The notes under the pieces were generated by a model that worked only from the letters and a program-made list of their open reading frames with translations, searched no databases and was not told the DNA's origin. Source: Ulota crispa (Eukaryota; Streptophyta; Bryopsida; Orthotrichales; Orthotrichaceae). From it: a DNA stretch of 64,000 nt. Shown here piece by piece: positions 1 through 10,300 of this stretch (its first letter is position 1; each line of letters opens with the position of its first letter). The DNA lies in contig OY987249.1 in NCBI GenBank assembly GCA_963920765.1, positions 14,756,817-14,820,816 of the forward strand, written 5' to 3'. The position numbers were made by a program, and so were the translations under genes.

Positions 1-1425
1 CAACACTGGGTATCCTCATACCTGGATTTGGCCTCTTTGATACGTGTTGTTTGTCCATCATCGTGGAATGAGGTCCTTTGGTCATGGTTTTAGAGTGCTT
101 GGCCCCGGTGAACGACTTTGGGGAACCCACTGGATCGCTGGTTCGAGGCGCTGTGTGCGAGAGACTGAGGGGTTTTGTGGCACCGGCCTGCTTATGTCAC
201 ATGTGGTTCGGTGAGGGGTCCTTGTTGGTGTGAGGAGGATCCTCAGCTCAGCTGGGTTTGCACTGGGTGTGTGCAGGTGACGACGTTTGTGAACGGACTG
301 TTCGGGACGAGAGGCGAGTTGGGAGCTTTCAAGAACCAGATTCGTGACTTCTTGATTCAGTCGAAGGAGTTTTCAGCTCAGGTAGGGACTGCGAATGGAG
401 TGAAACGAACGTGGGTTCGGCATGCGTCACGGCCTATGGGCCACGCACGGGGTGGTAGTGTAGGCACATGGAGTCATGGTTGCGATTTCTTTTATGATCG
501 TTTTTTATTTTGATTTGGTATGGAGTTGGTGTTGAGCGACGACCCGTGACGGTGGAGTGTACGACGTGCAGGATAACAAGGACCTGTATGCAGAAGAAGC
601 TGCTGTGCAGAGAGAGGCAGAAAGGAGGCGAATGCTGAGCATTCCTGGGTTGATAGCTCCAAGTGAACTGCAGGATGACATGACGGATCAATAGGCAGGC
701 ATCCGGTGATTTTTATGAAGAGTTGAGATTGAGGTTGCCGTGCAACCTCTCGTTCGAGACAGCGATGCAGCATGTGGCAGGTTCAACCTCTTCTAGTGTC
801 GGTGCGGAGATTCGCCGTGGGCCTCGGAGCACCTTTGTGGGGAGGGCTGGTTGGGCATGGTTGGCTTGCGTGATCTCAGGACTCGACTAGAGCATGGTGA
901 CATGTCCGGAAGTGGAGGATGATCCTGGCCAGGTTGAAGGTACGAGTATGACACAAGGTTAGAGAGAAGAGCAGAGAGAGCAGGTGTAGGTGTTGCAACA
1001 TATGTGGGGGGCGAGGGACGAGAGTGTCATACTCACTGTCGAGAGAAAGGTGGGAAGTGTAGAGATCGGAGTCCGAGGAGTCAGCCATTTCCTACTCGTG
1101 ATGTCTCTGAGCAGAGGGGTGTTTTTTGTGAGGCTTTATGTTCTGGGTCAGGCAAGTTGGCCTGAGTAGAATGTGTCCCGCTTTCACATCTCGTCTATAT
1201 TCTCAGTGGTTGAAGTAGGGCTGCCTCTTGTATGTTTTCCTCAGTTGGCGAACTGCAGACGCTCTTTAACATTTTTTTTGTGTAGTTGGAACCCTCTAGT
1301 CCATGCGAGTTTCAGTTTTATGCTACCCTGAGATCTTATGTACTTCTGAAGAATAGTCTATGTGCTGGTAAGCAAAGTGGAAATTTTCCTTATCAGCTTA
1401 CAGCACGTGCCAATTTTAGTGTCGG
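1..1425 (+). repeat. Inverted segmental duplication, left arm (XPO1 3' end)
   Basis: The segment matches the reverse complement of about 33300-34842, covering the last two introns, the last two exons, the 3' untranslated region and downstream sequence. Positions 1-381 are almost identical to the partner. From 382 onward the two copies differ by frequent substitutions and indels. The partner carries about 48 extra bases in the last intron and about 70 extra bases near 33860-33940. Similarity fades near 1425. The duplication probably continues off the left edge. No gene is seen between 1425 and 1904. Confidence 0.85.
277..694 (+). CDS. XPO1: Exportin-1 (XPO1/CRM1), second copy, last two exons only
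   Basis: Exons 277-381 and 572-694 (stop TAG 692-694) encode the extreme C-terminus of exportin-1, the receptor that carries leucine-rich NES cargo out of the nucleus with Ran-GTP. The first exon reads [16 protein letters not shown] and ends KEFSAQ; the second starts [11 protein letters not shown] and ends with the [10 protein letters not shown] block typical of plant XPO1. Both are bounded by proper splice sites (ag/276, gt at 382, ag/571). The encoded residues are identical to those of the full XPO1 gene on the minus strand at 34098-46099, with only two synonymous differences in 228 coding bases. Positions 1-276 are the preceding intron. The upstream exons lie outside the window, so this may be a whole paralogue, a truncated copy, or an assembly duplicate. 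The intact splice sites and reading frame argue that the part seen here is not a pseudogene. Confidence 0.85.
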
Positions 1426-1904
1426 TTTGACCAAATTTCTAACCGCATCTATGCTTCTACTTGTGAATATGAAAGCTGTTCTCACTAGAAATGTTAACCC
1501 ATGTGCCTAGCTTAATATCTAAATGTCAAAACGTTTGTTCTCACTTTTTTCAATGTGACCAAGGACTGTAAACCATTAAGCGATTTGGTCAATTTTCCTG
1601 ATATTTTCTGGCTATAGAATTAGCAACAGGTCTTCTACATCACTATGGGCCTAATATAATAAAACAAAACAAAAAAAGTACTCCAGTTCATTTGTTTCTA
1701 AGAATAGGGCTGGATGTCTACAAATGCCTTGTAAGCCTATGGACGTAGAAGGGTTAGTGACTGTTGTGGTGGTTGTTGTGTGACATTTGATTTTTTGTGC
1801 GTTAATCATATAATTATGGAAGAGAGAAGTGCTCTTTGGGCTGGAAATGTATTATTGGACAATCGTTTCTTGAGTGGAATGTTGGAGTGTATGCTAAATC
1901 TTAT

Positions 1905-2604
1905 CCCACTTGTCCCTACGGGGACAAATGGGATTTTGGGTATTTACTTATGGCTAAACTACCTTGTGTAATTTTTTAAAACTTTTATAGAAGATGCGGA
2001 ATTCAAAGATTTGTGTGGTCATCTAATTTTTTCCTCATTACAACATTTGACAAAGAAGTTAAAAATGCATTTATGAGAATTTTAGTTCGGCGGGCAGCCC
2101 AAAAACTTCTTTAAAAATTGCAATTTTTTAAAATAAAAATTTGAGGTTAGTTCTTTAGACTTATACATGTGGGAAGCTTTGAATCATCCAATTCTAATTG
2201 ATGAGATGAAAGTTATGAGAAGTTTTAGTTTGCGGGTAGGTGTGGAAAATCTCAAAACTATGCCTATACGCAAACTAAAACTTCTCATAAATTTTATCTC
2301 ATCAATTAGAATTGAATGATTCAAAGCTTCCCACATATAGGTAAGTCTAAAGAACCAACCTCAAATTCTTTTTAAAAAAAAATGCGGTTTAGTTTTTGAG
2401 CTGCCTACCAAACTAAAATTCTCATATATTCATTTTTAACTTCTTTGTCAAATGTTGTAATGAGGAAAAAATCAGATGACCACATAGATCTTTGACTTCC
2501 CCATCTTCCATAAAAGTTTCAAAAAATTACACAAAGTAGCTAAGCCCTAAGTACATGCCCAAAATCCCATTTGTCCCCCGTAGGGACAAGTGGTCCTCTA
2601 GGGG
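1905..2604. mobile_element. Foldback element with TTAT target duplication
   Basis: The two halves are imperfect inverted copies of each other: the left half from CCCACTTGTCCC onward and the right half ending GGGACAAGTGGTCCTCTAGG, with the centre near 2250. The 4-bp sequence TTAT stands immediately outside both ends (1901-1904 and 2605-2608). There is no long open frame, so it is non-autonomous. Its right end (CCCCTAGAGGACCA on the other strand) matches the ends of the element at 24114-25023, and the arms share sequence with that element, so they form one family. Confidence 0.75.
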
Positions 2605-2726
2605 TTATACCTTACTATTAGCTTGATGTGCTTGTTGTGAAAGGAGAACCTCAATTCTACGCATTTTGCATTGAGCTTTGTGTATGCAACTGCTCCAAGA
2701 TTCTAGAGTCAAAAGGAATAGTTTAA

Positions 2727-3384
2727 CCCTTACCCCTAAGTGCCCCACAGGCGAAATATGGGGTGCGTTGAATTTTAATTTGGGTGGTGGAAGTGCAAAT
2801 GTGGATGTACTGGTCAATTTATTTTACCGAAGGTATGAGCCGTACTTGTATGAGTTTAGGTAGTGGGTCTTGGGGTTTGAAGTGTGCCTGATGTCTCTAG
2901 TGGCATTTCATGATTAGGAAAAGTGGCTTCTAGAGAGGTTTTGTGGAGAGCAAAAATTGGCACCACAATCTACAACCGGGTGCCAAACCCATTGGGTTGT
3001 CAATTTTTGTGGGTAGGTTTTGTCCCCTCATTTTTGTCAGAAATTTCTGAAAATTGGTAGGTAATGAGTGAACCCACTAATATACCTTGACCCAAAAATT
3101 CATTATGTAATTCCATCACCTACATCCTCAATCAATGGAAAGCAAGGCCGGGCACCCATGAAATTGCACCCAAATTAAAAATTCAAACACACTTTGACCA
3201 TTATAATAAAATGGACAATACAGTCAATCAACCCAAAATTCTAAGAGGAGATTTGGGTTCAAGTAAACATGCAATTTCAAAGGTCAAAACACGTGGATCT
3301 AATTTTGCACACACCGCAAGGTTTTGAGTGAGGCGTGGTCTCTTGGCCATGACCGAGGGCAATCCTGAGCTGGGCGCCCAGGGG
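2727..3384. mobile_element. Putative TTAA-flanked CCC/GGG-terminated element
   Basis: It begins CCCTTACCCCTAAGTGCCCC just after TTAA (2723-2726) and ends GGGCGCCCAGGGG just before TTAA (3385-3388). This is the arrangement expected of piggyBac-type insertions. No coding capacity is seen. Two other TTAAGGG-TTAA junctions follow at 3742-3754 and 4097-4108, so the true right end could lie further on and the repeats here may be nested. Confidence 0.45.
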
Positions 3385-3454
3385 TTAACTTTGAAACGTC
3401 GAGGCGGACGAAAAATGTCTGTCGGCTTTGAAGAAAGATGATGTGTAATAGCAA

Positions 3455-4060
3455 AAAGTTGTTTTTCATCTAATTTTATTTAGAAGTGATTGTAAACACA
3501 TGGTCCATAGTGGAAGGCAAAAAATTATCTCACTTGATGCATTCATATTTTTAGGCAACCCAAATTGTGATAAGATTCAGAAACACGGTGTTAGGTCCCA
3601 AGCTACCCATCTTGCAATTTTTGTGGTGGCACCATGCACTATTGAATCCTGCAACTTTAGGAAATTATATTTTAATTTTTGGATAGTGAGATGAATAGTG
3701 CAGACTATTGTAGCCGAGCTGGTCACGGTGATCAACCCGACGTTTAAGGGTTAAATGCCGGGCCAATAACCGCATCCTGCCCTACACAATACTGCTACAG
3801 TATCGTGACAATGCCTACCCTATAAGCTTACTCTTTAAAGTTGCAAAAGTCAACAACGTATGGTCCCCTCATGAAAATTGCAAGAAAGGTAGCATGTGAC
3901 CTAACACCGTGTCTTTGAATCTTCTCACAATATTGGTTACTAAAAATATGAGTGTATTTGACAAGGTTTTTTTCTAACATCCATGATGGACCATGTGTTT
4001 ATGATCACTTCTAAAAAAATCAAACGAAAATAGCTTAAATTTTGTGCTATTGAGGTTTAC
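3455..4060. repeat. Imperfect inverted repeat (foldback)
   Basis: Sequence around 3475-3660, which includes ACATGGTCCAT and CACGGTGTTAGGTC, recurs in reverse complement at about 3835-4010. The arms are diverged, with a loop of roughly 150 bases near 3670-3830. The open frames in the arms are mirror images of each other and are not taken as genes. Confidence 0.65.
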
Positions 4061-4301
4061 TTTGAAGCTAGTAAATGAAAGGCATTTGCCTTGGCGTTTA
4101 AGGGTTAAAAGTCTTGAAGTGTGAATTGAAATGAACAAGAATCTCATATGTGTCACAATAGGGCTGTTGTGCATATGAGACATACAAGAGTTTTGTAATG
4201 TTGAATATGAGGGTTGCATTATATGGGTTTGCTCCCTTGTGCCTTAATGGCTCAAAGCTTATAGAATAGAATACAAACTTGTTGCCTTTATGATTTGTTT
4301 A

Positions 4302-4707
4302 GGGAATTGATATGGGCACACCGGGGGTTGATATATGCACACACCCCACAAGATAAATTTTAGATTTCTACCATCAAAAAGCTGAATTTGAGAATTTTGA
4401 ATTCAAGCTTGGACTAAGAGACCTTAGTCTAGAACTATGAAGGAGGTTGCAATTGAGCAACACCCAATGAAAAAACTTAACTTTTTTTACTAACAAAAGT
4501 AAAAGTCATATTTTTCCCCTTAACTAAGCTTTTTCATTGAGCAATGTTCAATTTCAATATTATTTATGGTTCTAAACTAAATCAAGGTCTCTAAGCCCAA
4601 ATTTGAATTCAAAATTCTCAAATTCAACTTTTTGATGGTAGGAATCTAAATTTTATCCCAAAAGGGTGTGCATGAATCAACCCCCCAGTGTTTCCATAGC
4701 AATTCCC
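4302..4707. mobile_element. MITE-like inverted repeat with near-perfect 8-bp target duplication
   Basis: The ends are GGGAATTG-TATGG and CCATAG-CAATTCCC, and the interior is a diverged palindrome. The 8-mers outside are TTTGTTTA (4294-4301) and TTCGTTTA (4708-4715), 7 of 8 identical, the length made by hAT-type transposases. There is no coding capacity. A relative with the same interior blocks (CAACACCCAATG, AAATCAAG, TTCAAATTCAACTT) lies at 26366-27056. Confidence 0.6.
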
Positions 4708-4715
4708 TTCGTTTA

Positions 4716-6259
4716 TCCTAGTCTTTCATCTAAAAAATAAAACTTGCTATGTCAGAAAGGCTTTTCTTTTCTCTTGCAACAAAAAGTTGTAGCAAATAAC
4801 AAAGAGTTTTTGTATAGTGTGTTAGAGTTTTAAGTTTAAGTAAGATTATGGTAGGAGGCTTGAATTCCAATCGGGCATTTTGAGCCGCTCATGTAGAGCT
4901 GTCAAAAATAGTACATAGAGCTTTTTAAATGGATCGCAGTTTCTATGTTGAGAAAATGTCCTTCTACACTCACGGTTTTGAGGACTTAACAAAGTCATAA
5001 AGGCCACTATTTAGCATGCTTATTGGTCATAATTGTGTTGAGAATTGTCTTTGAGTAAAATATAGATATATGTCATACAAAAATAAACAAAAACGCGTAT
5101 TCAATCATAGTTTGTGTTAGAATATGGAATGGATGCTAGCATGTTTTAAAGAAATTATTTGAGCATCATCAATCTTGTAGCATTAGCAAAATTTTGAACC
5201 CTCTACAAGGCCCTTAAAAATTGACACTCTTAACATTTATTGAGCCTAGGTCGGGTACATTAGAAGCATGTGAGAATTTGTGTGAAGTGTCTCTACCTCG
5301 TATGACTTTCTTAATGTACATCACAAAAAAGTATGAATAGAAAATGGCAATCTAGTACTTTGTCACAATTTTTTAATTATTTTCCTACTATTGTATACAA
5401 TCATAAGTTCATAACTAAATGTTACCCTCACAAGTACTAGGTTGAAGATTTTAATATAGAGGAAAAGAACCATGGTAATAGGTACATGTAATTGTGACAT
5501 CAAATGAAAACTAGACATGTCAATGTGAGCCATGATTGTACTCAAAGGCATAGTAAGGTGCAAGGAATTTTTGTTTTCCAAAGTACAAATTAAAACAATT
5601 ATGGAGACCCCTTGAAAGGGGTTGTTAGGGGCCTATGGAGGGCTCATATTTTTGCTAATGTGGTTGCTTTTTGGACTCATGTGCTCTATTTACAAGCTGC
5701 CTTTAAATCATGAGTGCTACAGTCTATGATCAAGAATAGCTACTTATGCGCCTTTTGCTTTGATAAATTGTAGTTGATTTATACTAACTCAAGAAAATCA
5801 ATTTAAATGGCTATGGAATTGTTTCTTCTTTGACTCCCTACCAAAAAAAAATTCCCAAATTGCTAGGCTGACTAGATTTTTCCACAAATATCCTCTTTCC
5901 CTTAGATGGTTGATTCATGAGCCTCCTACCTTAGTTGCAAAAATGTAGCAAGATCTGAATTGGAAATGCTATATTGTGAGCGGAAATCCATGAACCGTGA
6001 GCTAAGATTTTTTAATAAAATATTCAATTTCACATATAACCATATATAGTGACAAACAAAATTGAGTACTCTTTTCAAGAAGTGAACTTCAAAATACAAT
6101 TACAAACAATATACAAAACATTTTTCAAAGTTATAAATCATAGTCAATAGCAAATAGAGTTGTGAACAAGTATACAAAAACACAAATCAAATTAAAAATT
6201 ACATAATTTCTTACAACTTATAATCAACAACTATATGCAAGTACTTAGTATTGTCCAAC
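4716..6259. other. Intergenic, no gene seen
   Basis: This is AT-rich sequence with only short, unconvincing open frames. I see no conserved domain, RNA gene or clear repeat boundary here. The right part probably includes the flank of the Tc1-like element that follows. Confidence 0.5.
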
Positions 6260-7301
6260 TTACTTCTTAAAACTTCGATAATCCGTCCAATAGCCTCTAG
6301 CAATCAACACAACAGCAACTTTTTGCGGCATGCTTTCATACAATGCCAAGCAATCCTCTTGCCTAAAACCAAAAAAAACTGTACTCACAAGCTTCCACAA
6401 TTCCTCAATTCCTCTTGGAGGTGTAGAAAACTTGTTCAATTGCCATTTCAAAAGAGCCCAAAAATGTTCTATGGAATTTAAGTTTGGTGATTGAGCAGCC
6501 ATTGGAGAAGCTCAAATGGTTGTGATTGAAGCCATTCTTGCACCAACTTGCTTGTGTGTTTTGGATCATTATCTTGTTGAAACACTAAGTTGCTTGGATC
6601 CATATCATAATGCCAAATTGTAAATCACAAAAAGATTTCTAAAATAAATTTGTACTTATGCTGATCCATAATACCTTCAATCCTATACTAAGCTCCAAGT
6701 CCAAATGCAATCATACAACCCCAAATCATGATATGCTCGCCATTGTGTTTCACTATTTGACAAATTTGTTGCGGTTGAACACATCTCCATCTCTAATCCA
6801 ACACCGGGACCTACCATCTGAATTAAACCTATTTAGCTTTGTCTCATCACTTAAGATAAAACATTTCCAATCATGAACTGTCCAATTTGCATACCTTTGA
6901 GCAAACCTCAACTATGCCAATATGTGTCTCCGTGCCAAGAAGGGCTTTTTCTTTTGAACATGTGCAGCCAAACCTTATTCTCTCAAAGCACGCCTCATAG
7001 TAGTATCAGACACAATTTTACATGTCTAATTTCAAAATTCTCTTGCTGTCTTTGATGCGGTTCTAAGACGACCTTCAGTGAGCAGGGTCACACAATGTCG
7101 TCTCTCTCTTGCATTAAGATGCTTTGGACGCCCTCCTTTCTGTTTCTCCACCTCTCCAACAATCTCCTTTTGCAACTTAGCCATCCACAATTGACTCATA
7201 CCAACTGAAATTGCTACTTTTTTTGTTGATTCGCCACTCCTAAGCTGAGACAACGCAATGTTCCTCTTCATCTCATTTATAGGATTAGGAGCCATACTCA
7301 A
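6260..7301 (-). pseudogene. Tc1-like (Tc1/mariner superfamily) transposase, decayed
   Basis: Read on the minus strand, the stretch keeps the order of a complete Tc1 transposase of about 340 residues. An N-terminal helix-turn-helix segment at 7032-7301 contains NEMKRNIALSQLRSGEST and GGRPKHLNARERR. The middle block VKHNGEHIMIWGCM lies at about 6690-6750. The block with the second catalytic Asp, FQQDNDPKHTSKLVQEW, is at 6532-6582, and the C-terminal SPNLNSIEHFW block is inside 6260-6502. Stop codons in the middle and a frameshift between 6503 and 6531 break the frame, so it cannot make a full enzyme. Tc1-type elements are commoner in animals and fungi than in plants. Its start lies only about 14 bases from the TTAA that begins the piggyBac-like element, so the later insertion may have split the Tc1 element from its upstream end. 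Confidence 0.85.
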
Positions 7302-7318
7302 ACAATAGAGAATCTTAA

Positions 7319-10300
7319 CCCTTCATCGTTGATCCTGAGAAGACCCTTCTTGGCACAAAGCTTTGGTAGCTTAGAAGAAATCACTTGCACTGGAGATAGA
7401 CTGAGTTGTAGGAAACTTCACTGCTAAAAATGGTGCTCTAGTTGACCCTGAGTTCAACTTTCCTCTCTGATCTCACTTTGGATTAGTTGATGTGAAGATT
7501 ATAACATTTGATCAAGGACTTATGTAAAAAAAAATTGTATTTTCCACAGCCAAGCTACATATTTCTACACAATTGGAATGGCTACATGCACAATTTTACA
7601 ACAAGCTTTTGTCAGTATGGTATTGAGCACAATATGAAACAACTGTAAGTTTTCTAGACCACAAATGTCAAAGCTGTGTGCATAGCAAGGCTTGCAATTT
7701 GGCATTTCTTGAAGACAGTGACCGGGATACCTGCTACTAGATTCATGACAAATAGGTAGAAGCCAGTTTGAAGATCACGTATGATTCACATGACATGGGG
7801 CGGTTACAACACTACGGCGGTTAGCACGTTGCGGCAGTTCCATGGGAAGGAATTTTGCATCTATTTTGTAAGTGCAATTTGGATTCACGCAAGCTCAAAC
7901 TTCAAGGGACACCTCGTTTTATGGATTGATAACAACATATATTACCATGAGGCAACACATGAAAAAAAGCATTGATTTTTATAATTTTATTGGAAACATG
8001 TGCATGGTCCAGAAAGCATCCCGACTCCCATGCTAAGCCATGTATTGCCAATCAAGGCAGGCAAATGTGCAAAGCATATGTTCTACTGAGTGAAGAAGTA
8101 TGCAACACTATTGCATTGCTCCTCTATTGAGGAAGAAAAAAAGCAAAATGCCCAAACGTACTGCCAATTTGTTTGTGTTCCTGGCGTGCTGACAGGTTCT
8201 TTGATGAAGTTAAGCCCTTATTCCATCATGAGGTCTATACCATTTCCAAAGGCTTTCACGCACTTGACGATGCCCTCCACTGCGGCTGGCACTGCCAGGT
8301 GACCACGTTGGATCTGTGGCCACTAGCCATGCTGCAAAATAAGAAACACATAATTAATTTGTCACTTTAGCACTGACAGCCCACATTTTCCGCCCATGAA
8401 TCTTGTTGAAGTATGGTTCTGCGCACATGAACATCGTCCCGTACGCCACTCAAATTCTTGATTGCTTTTGCTTGCAGCATTTACACCGTCAAAAAAGTTC
8501 TTCAAGATGTCGGACACTAACATGCAGTGCTTACGGTCGCTTATTATACACGGTGCATGTCTTGGCCAGTTTTACAAGGGGTGCAACGAGGGCTTTTGCT
8601 ACCTCAAGGTGAAACTAGCTACGGCTACCAATCTTTCTAGGGAATTTTGACCGGTCTTTACAATACAACACCCAAGCATATTGAAGGGATGAGTCCAACA
8701 TGAAATAAATCAGTTTGTGCCACCATTTCCTTGAATGAAACTGCAGTGTATAGTCACCTCTCATTTGATCTATGAGATCAACCCCACGCATGTACTATTG
8801 GTATTCTATTTGTTGAGGTGTCGAGTTCACCTCCTCTTGCTTTCCTTTTGACCATTACAAGGCAGTAGCAGGACCAACTAGATCAGCACTAGTGCTGAGA
8901 AAAAAAACTAGTTTCAAATCATACCATGTGGTGGCGGCCATTTGTAAGCTAGAGTGCATTTGCCAAAAGAGAGAACTTTCGGATGAGCACCTTTTGGCAT
9001 TCCATTGAGCACTGAGGGGAAACCAACTTGTCGCCCCTTCACGGTGCCAGCTGCATATATACCATGCTTTAAGAGGCCATGGAACAATTGGGGAGATGTA
9101 AAAAAATTATCACAAATGACATATGTCCCTTGTGTCCTAAGCTAGAGGTCAATTTGTGGACCACTCTCTCCTTGGCCAGCCTTTGAAACCCCACCGCTCT
9201 TTCCCAAGTACGGTAGTACATTATAAATGTAGCACAATGGATTGGAAACTAGCATCCAGTACTTGATGCCATATTGAGTTGCCTTAGATTTCATGTATTG
9301 CCTAATTGAAGAGAAGTGACCGCAGTAAGCAATCATGACTTCATCAACTATAACAAACTTCTCTAGGTTGAAGAGAGTACAAGACTTTTCAATAAAATGT
9401 TCTAGGACCCAATACACTTTTCTAATCTTGTCATACCAGGTATCATTCTTATTTTCACATAGTGTAGAATTGTCAACATAGTGCAAACACCGTAGCAGTT
9501 CTTCAAAACAATCACAGGCCATTACCAATGGAATGAAACCACATCGCCAGAATGCATTTCTCTTCCAATAATCACAAATCTAAGGAGTGCCTTTGAGGCC
9601 CATGAGAATGACGATTTCCAAAAATCTGAGCAACTCCACTACGGTTACGTCTTTCCAATTCCTTCCCCCATTCACACCCGGTGGTTGACCTCTTCGACGA
9701 GGATCATTGATTGTAGTGCATTGTTGGTTTGCGTAACGGTTGGTTTCGGTAACCAACTTCCCAACAATACGGTTATCCCAAAACAATTTGAAGAACTCAA
9801 CCGGCTCTAATAATTTTTGCAAAGTCTTGGAAGACAGTCTAGAAGTAGGACGTTGGAATGGCATGTTGTTTTGCAACATGTGCGAAGAAACATGGCTCCA
9901 TTGCGAGTCTTGGTATAACGTTCTAATTTTCTCCACCATGGTTGCATTGTCTCGGCCCAAAAATGAAAACTCCTTGTATCTCTTGGGATCAAAACTAACA
10001 TCCCCTATGAAGCTATCATCTTCTTCCTCCATTTCCCAATCAAAGTTTGTGTCATCAGAATGGTTATCTGTGAAGTTCCAAAATTCAGCCATCCATGAAA
10101 CATCTTCTGAATCAAATGTCCATCTATTGTAATGGGACGGGGGATTGTAGTCATTGACCTGCAACGTTTGTTCAATGGACCATCCAAATCGTGCAAGAGT
10201 TTGGATTCTGGGACCTTCAAGCAATAGAGGCAGGGTACCTTGCGAAACATCAATATTAGATCCCTCTTCAAACAATTGTTGTATTGCTGATAATTTAGCT

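Noticed and set aside
9740..10132. 130-codon plus-strand open frame
   Set aside because: It is antisense to the piggyBac transposase and has no recognisable motif.
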